A DNA stretch of 64,000 nt from Cobetia sp. L2A1 (GCF_009796845.1 NZ_CP047025.1:2914001-2978000), one strand, 5' to 3'; positions 1 to 9,137 are shown, counted from the stretch's first letter. Numbers and translations are program-made. The notes: a model not told the origin generated them from the letters alone.

Positions 1-363
1 TGCCTGCGCCGCGTACGTGCCTTGGAAGAAAGCGGCATGATCATGGGCTACCGTGCTCAGATCGATGCTCGCAAGTTGGGCTTGAGCCTGATGGCCCTGC
101 TGCATATCTCGATGGATCGACACACACCGGAGCGTTTCGCCAACTTCGAAAACACGATCGCCAACCTGCCACAGGTAATGGAGTGCTTGCTGATCACTGG
201 CCAGGAAGCTGACTACCAGCTCAAGGTGGTCGTGAAGGACATGGATGACTACCACGATCTGCTACTCAAGCAGATTACGCGTATCGAAGGCGTCACCGGT
301 GTGCATTCAAGCTTCGTGCTGCGTCAGGTCATTGATCATCAGCGCGTACCGACGACGTCCTGA
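1..363 (+). CDS. Lrp/AsnC-family transcriptional regulator, 5' end outside the window
   Basis: The reading frame is open from base 1 and ends in TGA at 361-363, so only the C-terminal 120 residues are present. They begin in the end of the helix-turn-helix linker (CLRRVRALEESG) and run into the ligand-binding RAM/ACT-like domain, with the family's typical GYRAQID stretch and an ESLLITG-like segment (here ECLLITGQEADYQLKV). Lrp/AsnC proteins bind amino acids and act as DNA-wrapping regulators. The gene converges with hpd, and a regulator of this family lies beside hpd in some pseudomonads, so a role in aromatic amino-acid catabolism is a plausible inference. The family assignment is secure; the effector is unknown. 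Confidence 0.9.
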   Translation, partial: CLRRVRALEESGMIMGYRAQIDARKLGLSLMALLHISMDRHTPERFANFENTIANLPQVMECLLITGQEADYQLKVVVKDMDDYHDLLLKQITRIEGVTGVHSSFVLRQVIDHQRVPTTS

Positions 364-405
364 GCATTCACCCGATTGTTTGCCAGCTAGCTGACAGGTT
401 CATAA

Positions 406-442
406 CGACAACGCCTCACCGGGGCCCGGTGAGGCGTTGTCG
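406..442. terminator. Bidirectional stem-loop terminator between the Lrp gene and hpd
   Basis: The arms at 406-420 and 428-442 are perfect 15-base inverted repeats, extended by two more G-C pairs around a 3-base loop. It sits between two convergent genes and has short A/T runs on both flanks, so it can serve both. Confidence 0.8.
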
Positions 443-523
443 TTTATCAGCGCTACTGATGATTATCGCTCAGACTGAAGATCTTCACAGATAGCCTTCA
501 GGAGTCTCGAGAAGACGTCAGTA

Positions 524-1603
524 TCACTCGCCACCTATCACGCCACGGCGAATCTGATCTTCCTCGATGGACTCGAACAACGCCTTGAAATTGCCTTCGC
601 CGAAGCCGTCGTTACCCTTGCGCTGAATGATCTCGAAAAAGATCGGCCCGATCACCGTCTCAGTGAAAATCTGCAGCAATACACCTTCTCCTGGCGCACC
701 ATCTACCAGCAAGCTGAGCGCTTTGAGGTCTTCGACCTTCTCCTCATGATTCGGCACCCGCGCATCAATCTTCTCGTAATAGGTCGCCGGCGTCGTCAGG
801 AATGTCACGCCATTGGCCTTGAGCGCCTTCACGGTAGCGTAGATATCATCAGTCGCCATCGCTAGATGCTGGATGCCTTCACCCTTGTACTCACGGATGA
901 ATTCAGCGATCTGTGAATTGTCATCAGCGGATTCATTGATGGGGATATGCATCTTGCCGCACGGCGCTGTCATGGCGCGTGAAAACAGGCCTGTCATCTT
1001 GCCTTCTATGTCGAAGTAACGGATTTCGCGGAAGTTGGCAATGCTGGAGTAGAAACCGGCCCAGACGTCCATCTGGCCACGGCCGACATTATGGGTCAGA
1101 TGATCCAACGTATGCAGGCCGACGCTGTTGCTATTGGGCACTGCACCCTCAATGGCAACGAAATCAGTCTCATAAATCGACTGCTCACGATTGTGATCTA
1201 CAAAATAAAGGACCGATCCACCGATACCTTCCACCGCAGGAATACCCACTTCACCAGGCCCGACCGGATGCACCACACTGCGCGCACCGTGGGCCAAGGC
1301 ATAGCGCTGCGCCTGTTCGGCATCCGTGACTCTCCACGCCATTGCACAGGCGCTGGGGCCATGCACGGCAGCAAAAGCTGCGGCGGGGGAATCAGGCTCA
1401 GCGTTCAGCACCACGTTGATACCCTGCTGCTGGAATAGGAAAACCTGCTTGGAGCGATGGCGACGCACCTCGGTAAATCCGAGCTGGTTGAACAAGGCGC
1501 GCAGCCCTTCGATGCCTGCAGCATCTGGTGCCGTAAACTCGACGAATTCGAAGCCGTCAGTGCCGATGGGATTATGCTGTTCGATGCGGGCCGGTGCATT
1601 CAT
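524..1603 (-). CDS. hpd: 4-hydroxyphenylpyruvate dioxygenase
   Basis: This Fe(II) enzyme converts 4-hydroxyphenylpyruvate to homogentisate in tyrosine degradation. The protein is 359 residues, usual for bacterial HPPD, with two vicinal-oxygen-chelate halves. The three iron ligands are visible: His168 in LDHLTHNV, His246 in GIQHLA and Glu324 in FFEIIQRKG, and the C-terminal closing helix (FKALFESIEEDQIRRGV) is intact. I chose the ATG at 1603 because GGAG lies 8 bases upstream and the protein then starts as its homologues do; the frame stays open about 20 codons further upstream. PhhA and PhhC elsewhere in this window make its substrate. Homogentisate dioxygenase genes are not in the window. 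Regulation by PhhR is possible (see the weak box at 1927). Confidence 0.95.
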   Translation of the reverse strand: MNAPARIEQHNPIGTDGFEFVEFTAPDAAGIEGLRALFNQLGFTEVRRHRSKQVFLFQQQGINVVLNAEPDSPAAAFAAVHGPSACAMAWRVTDAEQAQRYALAHGARSVVHPVGPGEVGIPAVEGIGGSVLYFVDHNREQSIYETDFVAIEGAVPNSNSVGLHTLDHLTHNVGRGQMDVWAGFYSSIANFREIRYFDIEGKMTGLFSRAMTAPCGKMHIPINESADDNSQIAEFIREYKGEGIQHLAMATDDIYATVKALKANGVTFLTTPATYYEKIDARVPNHEEKVEDLKALSLLVDGAPGEGVLLQIFTETVIGPIFFEIIQRKGNDGFGEGNFKALFESIEEDQIRRGVIGGE

Positions 1604-2014
1604 GACAGGCGCTCCAAGTGTCAGGCTGCCGAGGCATGAGCCGGCAGAGGATGAAGAGAAAGGCACAATGGTGGCAAGTGAGTCATCAACGAAGCCAGCA
1701 AGACGGCTATCGCGTCAGTCGTCAGATCAGGCGTGGTCGCTGACGGCTCTACTTGTGCTAAATCACTGCCCCTAATCTAGGCCTTGCCAGTCGCCCTGCC
1801 CATGCCCGCCAGCCAGTACTCTCTCGTCCCTCACACGCTTTACGACTCGACACATGTAACGAAAACCTGCCAGCGAGAAAAGCCAGTATGCTGGGGTCAT
1901 TACAGCGGTGCAGCAGCATGACACTGCGTCAACCTTTCTTTACAGCCTCTCTTGCTGTCACATCCACCTGATCGACGAACTCGCCTTGGTTACCATATCA
2001 TCTGTCACTCTAGA
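1604..2014. other. Intergenic region upstream of hpd and downstream of argO
   Basis: No convincing gene lies here. It must hold the hpd promoter (read leftward). A degenerate TyrR/PhhR-type box lies at 1927-1944. Short open frames in this stretch lack ribosome-binding sites and resemble no family I know. Confidence 0.6.
1927..1944. promoter_or_regulatory. Weak candidate TyrR/PhhR box upstream of hpd
   Basis: The sequence reads CGTCAA, six bases, TTTACA. It matches 10 of 12 positions of the TyrR consensus TGTAAA-N6-TTTACA and keeps the key G and C spaced 14 bases apart. It lies about 320 bases before the hpd start codon, which is far, so this is tentative. Confidence 0.35.
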
Positions 2015-2626
2015 TCAGCCGTGTAACCAGGCACCGCTTCCCAGCTGCCAAGCGACCCACAGTAGAATCGTCGCAATGAAGGCCTCGATGACCTGCCAGG
2101 CACGTCGACTGGTAAGGCGCGGCGCTAACCATCCAGCGCCGGCAACCAGACCAAAGAACCAAGCCATCGACGCCAGACTAGCCCCGATAATGAAACCACT
2201 GGGCGAGGGCTGCTGCGCCCCGATAGCTCCGAGCATCACCAGCGTATCCAGATAGACTTGAGGGTTGAGCAACGTGATGGCAAACGTTGTCGCGACCACC
2301 TTGCCCAGGCTTGCCTTGAGCCCACTGCTCACCGTTAGCCGGCCACCGGTGCGCATGCGCCCTATCGCCTTGCTCGCCTGCCACAGCAGGAAGGCGACCC
2401 CACCCCAGCGTGCCGCACTCATCAGTAGCGGGGACTGTTGAATGAGTGTGCCCAACCCCAGTACACCCACCACGATCAACAGCCAATCACACAACGCACA
2501 GATACTTGCGACCCACCACTGGTGCTCACGCTTGAGACCCTGGCCTAGTACAAAGGCATTCTGAGCACCGATGGCAATAATCAATCCCGCACCGACGCCA
2601 GCCCCATTGAAAAATGACAACCACAT
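2015..2626 (-). CDS. argO: LysE/ArgO-family basic amino-acid exporter
   Basis: The 203-residue membrane protein has the LysE-family length and its N-terminal signature (GLIIAIGAQNAFVLGQG), followed by hydrophobic segments and the NPQVYLDT motif in the middle loop. The family exports arginine and/or lysine across the inner membrane. I chose the ATG at 2626 because AGGGG lies 6 bases upstream and the first membrane helix follows at once; the open frame reaches about 49 codons further without homology. It is divergent from an ArgP-type LysR regulator, the arrangement that in E. coli and Corynebacterium (LysG-LysE) couples export to intracellular arginine or lysine. The family is certain; the exact substrate is inferred from context. 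Confidence 0.9.
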   Translation of the reverse strand: MWLSFFNGAGVGAGLIIAIGAQNAFVLGQGLKREHQWWVASICALCDWLLIVVGVLGLGTLIQQSPLLMSAARWGGVAFLLWQASKAIGRMRTGGRLTVSSGLKASLGKVVATTFAITLLNPQVYLDTLVMLGAIGAQQPSPSGFIIGASLASMAWFFGLVAGAGWLAPRLTSRRAWQVIEAFIATILLWVAWQLGSGAWLHG

Positions 2627-2861
2627 GTTCTGCCCCTTTCTGACGCCTCTGATGAGGTGATATGCATGATGTTTAGCTTCAGGGTGCGTTATCGACTCTT
2701 TGCCTTCCCCATCTACGGTGTGCCGCCACACGACTTGCCAATCTTTGTTCCGTCCACTCACGATGTGCCACACGTAACTCCTTCATGCAGCCAGAGGCAG
2801 AGTACGCTAGGATGTTTCTATCAAGGAAATTGATTCAGGGAATGACTCATAAGGATTTCTG

Positions 2862-3872
2862 ATGCTCGATTACAAACTGCTGGAAGCACTGGCGGCAGTC
2901 ATCGACCAGGCTGGGTTTGAACGTGGCGCACGCGCGCTCGGGTTGACCCAATCGGCGGTCTCGCAACGCATCAAGCTTCTGGAAGCACGACTGGGGCAAC
3001 CAGTGTTGGTGCGCACTCCCCGCCTAGGGCCGACACCACTAGGGCGACGACTGTTGAATCATGTTCAGCAGGTTCGTCTGCTGGAGCACGATCTCCTCGA
3101 TCAGATCCCCGCGCTTGGCGAGAGCGAGCAACGCCTGCGCATCGCCATCAACGCAGATTCGCTGGCCACCTGGTGGCCAGAAATCACCGGTAGATTCTGT
3201 CAGGAGCGCGATCTTCTGCTGGATATGCTGGTGGAGGATCAGGAGGTCGCGCTCAAGCGCATGCGCGATGGCGAAGTCGCCGGTTGTATTTGCGCCACCC
3301 CGCGTCCTGTTCAGGGCGCACGCTCCCATCCACTCGGCAGCATGCGTTATCGCGCACTGGCCAGTCCGGATTTCGTACGGCGATACCTGATGCCCGAGAA
3401 GGTGCCATCTCCAGACAGCAAGACAACGAGTAGACAGGAGAGCAAGACGCTCTCTCAGCAAGAAAACACTGCACTTGAGATACCCGAAAGCTTGTCCCAC
3501 GAAGCACTGCGCCGCATGCCGGCCATCGTTTTCGGCCGTGATGACAGGCTGCAACATCGCCTGCTCTCCAGCATGGGCTTTGACGAGCCCTTCCCCCATC
3601 ATCTGTGTCCGTCATCAGAAGGCTTCGTACGCTTGGCATCAAGCGGTATGGGATACGGCATGATTCCCGAGCAACAGGCCCGTTATCTGCTGGAGAGCGG
3701 CGCGCTGATCGACATTGCGCCGAATCATGCGCTCGAGGTTCCGCTTTATTGGCATCACTGGCGACATGGTGGCCAAACGCTGGAACGGTTGACCGATCAC
3801 CTTCTGCGCCACTGCCAGTCATTGCTACTGCCTATGCCGGAGCAAGACCCACCCCGCCCCGGCACACTCTAG
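2862..3872 (+). CDS. argP: LysR-type regulator of the ArgP (IciA) group, with an insertion
   Basis: The 336-residue protein begins with a LysR winged helix (residues 1-60, SAVSQRIKLLEARLG recognition helix) and continues with an ArgP-like effector domain (MRYRALASPDFVRRYL, then RRMPAIVFGRDD and GYGMIPEQQA). ArgP senses lysine and arginine and controls argO, which here lies divergently 235 bases away. ArgP proteins are usually near 297 residues. The extra length is a hydrophilic Ser/Gln/Thr-rich stretch at about residues 179-211 between two conserved blocks of the effector domain. The start at ATG 2862 matches the family start (MLDYKLLEALAAV). The group assignment is strong; whether the insertion changes effector response is unknown. 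Confidence 0.9.
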   Translation: MLDYKLLEALAAVIDQAGFERGARALGLTQSAVSQRIKLLEARLGQPVLVRTPRLGPTPLGRRLLNHVQQVRLLEHDLLDQIPALGESEQRLRIAINADSLATWWPEITGRFCQERDLLLDMLVEDQEVALKRMRDGEVAGCICATPRPVQGARSHPLGSMRYRALASPDFVRRYLMPEKVPSPDSKTTSRQESKTLSQQENTALEIPESLSHEALRRMPAIVFGRDDRLQHRLLSSMGFDEPFPHHLCPSSEGFVRLASSGMGYGMIPEQQARYLLESGALIDIAPNHALEVPLYWHHWRHGGQTLERLTDHLLRHCQSLLLPMPEQDPPRPGTL

Positions 3873-3932
3873 CAGCAACGATTCCACTCACATTTACATT
3901 CACGCGCTAGCACTAGCCAGGCCGGGTGACTT

Positions 3933-5162
3933 TCAACCGGCCTGCTGCTCGCGCACGAGCTGTGCGAGGAAGCGATCACAGGCCGCCAGCTGCGTCAGCT
4001 CGATATACTCGTTAGCCTGGTGGGCGACACCAATCGAGCCCGGCCCACAGACCACCGTCGGCCAGCCTTCGCTTTGAAACTGGCCCGCTTCCGTGGTGTA
4101 GGTCACCGCTTCACTGGTACGCGTATCGCCCAGCAATCGCTGACAGAGGCGAATGGCGGGGTCACGATCACCATGGCCAAGCGATGGCACTGTCTCGACC
4201 GTGCGCTCACTGTGGATCCCTACCTGCGGCGCTCGCTCACGATACGGCGCTACCAGCCGCTCAGCATAGCCGTCGATCTCCGCCAGCATCGCCTCGACAT
4301 CCTCTCCCGGCAGATGGCGTAACTCCCAGTCGAAGATACACTCGCCCGCCGTGATATTGACCGCCGTCCCCCCTTCGATACGCCCGACATGCAAGCTGGC
4401 ATGCGGTACATCGAAGCGCTCGTCAAGATGCCCGCAATCGATACGCGCCTGCATGCGGTCTTCGATGAAAGTCACCATGCGCGCCGCCAGATGAATCGCG
4501 CTGACGCCCTGATAGACCTGACTGGAATGCGACGGCTTGCCCGTCACCGTGGTACGCAAATCCGTGATGCCCTTATGGGCGTCGACGATTGCCATCATGG
4601 TCGGCTCACCGACCAGCACCGCCGCCGGGCGCGGCAGGCGATCACGCAGGCGAGCGATCATGCGCGGCGCGCCCAGACAGCCGATTTCTTCATCGTAGGA
4701 AAAAGCGAAGATGACAGGTTTCATCAGCTTGCCTTCATGCTGAGCGCCGACCAACGCTGGCACCGCTGCCATGCAGCAGGCAATGAAGCCCTTCATGTCA
4801 GCAGAGCCACGCCCATACAGTCGGCCATCGGACTCGCGCAGCGTGAACGGGTCACTGTCCCAGGCCTGTCCTTCCACCGGCACCACATCCGTATGTCCAG
4901 AGAGCACCACGCCGCCCTCGACCTCAGGTCCAATCACCGCCAGCAGGTTGGCCTTATCGCCGCCGTCGTTGTGAATGACTTCCGCACTCACACCGGCCAC
5001 TTCCAGTGCATCACGCAGGCAATGGATCAGCGCCAGGTTCGACTCGCGTGACACGGTATTGAAGCTTACGAGGTGCGAAAGCCAGCAATGGCTATCAGGC
5101 CAGTCGGAAAAATCGGCCTGACGCGGCATCTGAAACGCTGGCGCTACACTGGCTGCTGTCAT
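3933..5162 (-). CDS. argE: Acetylornithine deacetylase (M20 peptidase family)
   Basis: ArgE hydrolyses N-acetylornithine to ornithine in arginine synthesis. The 409-residue protein shows the M20 zinc-site order: HTDVVPV (metal His), the bridging Asp in GRGSADMKG, the catalytic and metal Glu pair in YDEEIG, the Glu in VGEPT, and a late His in VAHQANEY. The dimerisation domain lies in the middle (THKG-type AHKGITDLRTTVTGKPSHSS region). The ATG at 5162 is preceded by AGGAAGG. It converges with argP, so exporter, regulator and biosynthetic enzyme for arginine sit together. The N-terminal leader is about 20 residues longer than in E. coli. A related deacylase is possible, but the best resemblance is ArgE. 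Confidence 0.9.
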   Translation of the reverse strand: MTAASVAPAFQMPRQADFSDWPDSHCWLSHLVSFNTVSRESNLALIHCLRDALEVAGVSAEVIHNDGGDKANLLAVIGPEVEGGVVLSGHTDVVPVEGQAWDSDPFTLRESDGRLYGRGSADMKGFIACCMAAVPALVGAQHEGKLMKPVIFAFSYDEEIGCLGAPRMIARLRDRLPRPAAVLVGEPTMMAIVDAHKGITDLRTTVTGKPSHSSQVYQGVSAIHLAARMVTFIEDRMQARIDCGHLDERFDVPHASLHVGRIEGGTAVNITAGECIFDWELRHLPGEDVEAMLAEIDGYAERLVAPYRERAPQVGIHSERTVETVPSLGHGDRDPAIRLCQRLLGDTRTSEAVTYTTEAGQFQSEGWPTVVCGPGSIGVAHQANEYIELTQLAACDRFLAQLVREQQAG

Positions 5163-5295
5163 GAGAGCCTTCCTGTAGTGGTCTGATCAGGTGAGCGCCG
5201 CTGCTGAGAAACGACGTCGTATGCACATCGGTATAACGCAGCACATGACGGGCAGCAAGAGGCTACCGTCATCAGACGACACATCAGCATACAAA

Positions 5296-5320
5296 CAAAA
5301 ACCCCGCCAATCGGCGGGGC
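5296..5320 (-). terminator. Rho-independent terminator of fdhA
   Basis: On the minus strand a perfect 7-bp GC stem (5302-5308 with 5313-5319, loop of 4) is followed directly by a run of five T and more T-rich sequence. It lies about 47 bases after the fdhA stop codon. Confidence 0.85.
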
Positions 5321-5366
5321 TTGAGACTTGGATGCTGGCATGTCTCACGACATCCGAACGAGAACG

Positions 5367-6575
5367 TCAGGCAGCGCGGCCGTTACGCACCATGGAGTGC
5401 GGATCAATGACAAACTTCTTGGCAGCACCACCATCGAAATCAGCGTAACCCTGCGGGGCTTCTTCCAGACTGATGACCTGCACATTAACGGCATCCGCGA
5501 TGTTGACGCGCCCGAACAGAATCGCCTGCATCAGCGGGCGGTGATACTTCATCACCGGACACTGGCCAGTATGTAGCGAGTGCGACTTGGCCCAACCGAG
5601 CCCGAAGCGCATGGAAAGTGCACCGACCTTGGCAGCCTCATCCTCGGCACCCGGGTCTTCGGTGACATAAAGGCCCGGGATGCCGATCTGACCGCCCGCG
5701 CGCGTCAGTGCCATCGCCGAGTTCAGGACGGTCGCCGGTTGCTCGCGTCCGTGGTCGCAACCACAGCCGTGGGCTTCAAAGCCGACACAGTCAACGAAGC
5801 AATCGACTTCGCGATCGCCCAGAATCACCTCGACCTTGTCTTCCATCGAGCCTTCCTGACGCAGGTCGATGGTTTCGCAACCGAAGCTCTCGGCTTGCTT
5901 GAGACGCTCAGGAATCATGTCACCTACGATGACACAGGCGGCACCGAGCAGTTGCGCGGAGACGGCAGCCGCCAGTCCGACCGGCCCGGCTCCCGCGATA
6001 TACACCGTGGAGCCAGGGCCCACACCTGCCGTCACACAGCCATGAAAGCCCGTCGGGAAGATGTCGGAGAGCAGTGTCAGGTCACGAATCTTGTCCATCG
6101 CCTGATCCGCATCGGGGAACTTGAGCAGATTGAAATCGGCATATGGCACCATGACGTAATCCGTCTGGCCACCCGTCCAGCCGCCCATGTCGACATAGCC
6201 GTAAGCCGCACCGGGACGCGCTGGATTGACGTTGAGACAGATGCCGGTCTTGCCTTCCTTGCAGCTGCGGCAGCGGCCACAGGCAATATTGAACGGCACT
6301 GAGACGATGTCACCAACCTTGATGAATTCCACATCGCGTCCAGCCTCGACCACAAGCCCAGTGATCTCGTGCCCCAGCACCAGTCCTTCGGGTGCTGTCG
6401 TCCGGCCACGCACCATGTGCTGGTCACTACCGCAGATGTTGGTCGAGACAACCTTGAGGATGACGCCGTGCTCACACTTGCGATTTCCCAGTGCGAGTGT
6501 CGGATAATCCAGTGACTCGACACTGACCTTTCCGCCGCCCTGATAGACGACTCCACGATTGGCATTGGCTGACAT
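5367..6575 (-). CDS. fdhA: Glutathione-independent formaldehyde dehydrogenase (zinc MDR family)
   Basis: The 402-residue protein resembles Pseudomonas putida formaldehyde dehydrogenase, an NAD-dependent zinc enzyme that oxidises formaldehyde to formate without glutathione. Visible features are the catalytic-zinc Cys in NICGSDQH, the GHEITG motif, the structural-zinc Cys cluster (CGRCRSCKEGKTGIC) and the Rossmann motif GAGPVGLAAAV. The ATG at 6575 has AGGAG 6 bases upstream and gives the family start. The open frame runs 56 codons further upstream without homology. It appears monocistronic, with its own terminator. Its likely role is detoxification of formaldehyde from methyl-group catabolism such as that of betaine; this role is inferred. 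Confidence 0.92.
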   Translation of the reverse strand: MSANANRGVVYQGGGKVSVESLDYPTLALGNRKCEHGVILKVVSTNICGSDQHMVRGRTTAPEGLVLGHEITGLVVEAGRDVEFIKVGDIVSVPFNIACGRCRSCKEGKTGICLNVNPARPGAAYGYVDMGGWTGGQTDYVMVPYADFNLLKFPDADQAMDKIRDLTLLSDIFPTGFHGCVTAGVGPGSTVYIAGAGPVGLAAAVSAQLLGAACVIVGDMIPERLKQAESFGCETIDLRQEGSMEDKVEVILGDREVDCFVDCVGFEAHGCGCDHGREQPATVLNSAMALTRAGGQIGIPGLYVTEDPGAEDEAAKVGALSMRFGLGWAKSHSLHTGQCPVMKYHRPLMQAILFGRVNIADAVNVQVISLEEAPQGYADFDGGAAKKFVIDPHSMVRNGRAA

Positions 6576-7043
6576 GTCATGCTCCTGACTGGCGTAGATG
6601 GCGGTGCTGCGTGCATGGCGCTTGAGACACCGAGCGCATGGAATCCGACTACCGGTATGGCGTCCGGTAGAGAGGAATGCTCGCAGCGTAGGCCGGTGAG
6701 CATTCGCAGGCAGTCCAGATAAGGCATCGACATGTCTATTCAAGACATCTCACGACCAAAGTGGCAGGCCAGGCTCCGCTCCGTCACGTACCTCCTATAG
6801 CAAGGCAAGCTAGCTCAACAGACAGGACATATGGATAACCACGTCACATCACCTCCCACCTGTTGCCGCCAACAGACAGCGCACGTCGATGCATCTCGAC
6901 ACTTGAAGCCCCTTCCAATGCCCCAAGGTTCACTATCATGGCAACAAGTTGTCACGAAGTTCACTGTGCTGCTGTGCTGTCCAGCCAACCTCTTGAGCTA
7001 CGACTCACGGGCAGCCAGAGATCAATTACCTCAAGGAGAGATC
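6576..7043. other. Intergenic region between divergent fdhA and the lipoprotein gene
   Basis: It holds the promoters of both flanking genes, which I could not place with confidence. No RNA gene, repeat or convincing reading frame is seen. Confidence 0.5.
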
Positions 7044-7421
7044 ATGACCATGACTTCCACTGCAGTGCGTACGACTTTCATGACGCTGGCCATTGCGGGC
7101 TCCGCCTTCATTGCTGGGTGCGGTAATACCAGCGTGATCGAGAAACAGGACACCCGCTACGAGGTCAGTGCTGTCGATGAGAGCCGTGACGATGCGCTTG
7201 CTCAGGTCAAGGAGCGCGCCCTAGAGGTCTGCGAAGAGCAGGATCGCGACAAATATGACGTGATTGATTCCCGCGTGTTTGGCCCGGAAGATGCCACTGC
7301 CAAGACTGCCGACGGCAACCGTCAACTGGAAGGTGGCACCGTCAATGAAGACACCGAAATGGCCGCAGCCACCCACGAAGGCGAAGGCTACAAGGTCGTA
7401 TGGACCGTGCGCTGCCGTTAA
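7044..7421 (+). CDS. Small putative lipoprotein of unknown function
   Basis: The 125-residue product starts with a short hydrophobic segment ending in the lipobox FIAGC, with Cys26 as the predicted lipidation site, so it is probably an envelope lipoprotein. The mature part is hydrophilic and acidic, with two further Cys residues (EVCEEQ and the C-terminal VRCR) that could form a disulphide. The ATG at 7044 has AAGGAG just upstream. The frame is open further upstream, but that part lacks homology and a ribosome-binding site. I do not recognise a named family. It stands alone between fdhA and cfa and is followed by a strong terminator. Confidence 0.8.
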   Translation: MTMTSTAVRTTFMTLAIAGSAFIAGCGNTSVIEKQDTRYEVSAVDESRDDALAQVKERALEVCEEQDRDKYDVIDSRVFGPEDATAKTADGNRQLEGGTVNEDTEMAAATHEGEGYKVVWTVRCR

Positions 7422-7847
7422 GCGCTCCAGGTAGCATCGATGTACGGAAAACCCCATGAAAAAGCCGCCCACTGGGCGGCTTTTTCATGGGCGAAATCTA
7501 TTATGGTTTAGCGTAGAAGCGTGCTGCTCCCCAACATCACTGATGACTTCTCCTGCTCTTGAGCAATGTCGATTCCTACCTTTCACGTCACGCAGCGCAA
7601 CACCCGGCGCAACGATCTGTTGCGATGGATTATTGATATTATCCCGCCATATCAGGCATCGCTTGTCTATGCTGGGAGCAATACTTCGGCCGCGGCCATC
7701 TTCTAACACGCCTATATAACAACAAACACCACGACGGCCCTGCATGCCTGTCTGTGACAAGACATACCAGACACATGTTGGCTGCCACATGCCATGACGA
7801 ACCATCAGGACACCCTTTGCGCTCGCGCGCCGTCAAGGAGGCTACCC
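7422..7847. other. Intergenic region between the lipoprotein gene and cfa
   Basis: It contains the terminator at 7453-7491. The remaining roughly 350 bases are AT-richer and probably carry the cfa promoter. I see no gene in it. Confidence 0.55.
7453..7491. terminator. Symmetrical terminator after the lipoprotein gene
   Basis: Perfect 19-base arms (7453-7471 and 7473-7491) contain a GC core flanked by A5 on one side and T5 on the other. The arms continue beyond the T tract, so the structure is the same on both strands. Confidence 0.9.
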
Positions 7848-9026
7848 ATGACCATCGAGCAACGCCTGGCCCCTACCGCTTTGCCTGACACCCGACACCG
7901 ACAGGTGGCTGAACGCCTGTTGGAAGGCTCCGGAGTCAGGCTCAATGGTGATCGCCCCTGGGACATATGCGTCCGCCACCCGGATCTTTTCCGACGTATC
8001 CTGAGCCAAGGCAGTCTGGGCCTGGGAGATGCCTACATGGAAGGCTGGTGGGATTGTGAGCAGATCGACGAGATGATCCATCGCCTACTCAAACATGGCC
8101 TCGGATCACGTGCGCACACCTTCAGCGAGCGTATTGCCTATCGTCTTCAGGCGGGAGTCATCAACCTCCAGAGTCGGCGTCGTGCGGGGGTCGTCGGCAA
8201 GGTGCATTACGACTTCGGCAACGACCTCTTCACTCGTATGCTGGATTCAACCCTCTGCTACAGCTGCGGCTACTGGAAGGATTTGGCGACCACACCTGAC
8301 AACCTTCAGCAGGCCCAGGAAGCCAAGCTCGATCTGGCCTGCCGCAAGCTCGGACTGGCACCCGGCATGCGCGTGCTGGATATCGGTTGTGGCTGGGGGA
8401 GCTTCGCCGCCTACGCCGCGCGTCACTATGGGGTGGAAGTCGTCGGCATTACCATCTCCGCCGAGCAGGCGGCACTTGCGCAGGAATACTGCAGTGGCCT
8501 GCCCGTGAGCATTCTGCTCAAGGACTATCGTGATGAGGACTTCCGCCGCGAGGTGGGCACCTTCGATGCCATCGTCTCCATCGGCATGTTCGAACACGTC
8601 GGCCACAAGAACTACGCCACCTATTTCACCCATGCCGCGCGCCTATTGCGTCCCGGTGGCCGCTTCGTGTTGCACACCATCGGCTCCAACCAGAGCGATA
8701 TCTCAGCCGACCCATGGGTCAACCGCTACATCTTCCCCAATGGCGTTCTACCCAGCGCCAGTCAGCTTATCCGCGCCAGCGAAGACCATCTGATCATGGA
8801 AGACTGGCACAACTTCGGCGCCGACTATGATCCGACGCTGATGGCCTGGCGGGCGAATCTCGATACGCACTGGCATGCACTGGCCGACACCTACTCACCA
8901 CGTGATAAGCGCATGTTCGAATATTATCTCGGCGCCTGTGCCGGCGCCTTCCGGGCACGACAGCTCCAGCTATGGCAGGTGGTGTTTACCCATGGCAATC
9001 CGGGGCGCTACGACGCACCCCGCTGA
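7848..9026 (+). CDS. cfa: Cyclopropane-fatty-acyl-phospholipid synthase
   Basis: This cytoplasmic enzyme transfers a methylene group from S-adenosylmethionine to the double bond of membrane phospholipid acyl chains. The 392 residues include an N-terminal lipid-binding part with GDAYMEGWWD, the catalytic-domain hallmark HYDFGNDLF, the SAM site VLDIGCGWGSFA, and the motifs GMFEHVGHKNY and LHTIGSN. I chose the ATG at 7848 for its AAGGAG 7 bases upstream; an in-frame ATG 18 codons earlier lacks one. In many bacteria cfa is induced on entry to stationary phase or under osmotic stress. The gene converges with the DUF2955 membrane protein. Confidence 0.95.
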   Translation: MTIEQRLAPTALPDTRHRQVAERLLEGSGVRLNGDRPWDICVRHPDLFRRILSQGSLGLGDAYMEGWWDCEQIDEMIHRLLKHGLGSRAHTFSERIAYRLQAGVINLQSRRRAGVVGKVHYDFGNDLFTRMLDSTLCYSCGYWKDLATTPDNLQQAQEAKLDLACRKLGLAPGMRVLDIGCGWGSFAAYAARHYGVEVVGITISAEQAALAQEYCSGLPVSILLKDYRDEDFRREVGTFDAIVSIGMFEHVGHKNYATYFTHAARLLRPGGRFVLHTIGSNQSDISADPWVNRYIFPNGVLPSASQLIRASEDHLIMEDWHNFGADYDPTLMAWRANLDTHWHALADTYSPRDKRMFEYYLGACAGAFRARQLQLWQVVFTHGNPGRYDAPR

Positions 9027-9137
9027 CGGCTTGGTGCTAGCTGACGGCTCAGTTGCCACGCCATCTTCGCGGTGAGGCGCGACTGGTGACGCTTGTCATC
9101 GATGCTGCAGGGGCAAAGCATTCCCTTCCGCTGGATT

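Noticed and set aside
1326..1775. 149-codon open frame across the 5' end of hpd
   Set aside because: It is antisense to hpd over most of its length and without homology.
3918..3944. 8-bp stem between argP and argE
   Set aside because: The right arm lies within the argE coding end and there is no T tract, so I do not call it a terminator.
9067..9082. Short inverted repeat between cfa and the DUF2955 gene
   Set aside because: Only 5-base arms without a T tract; too weak to support a terminator.
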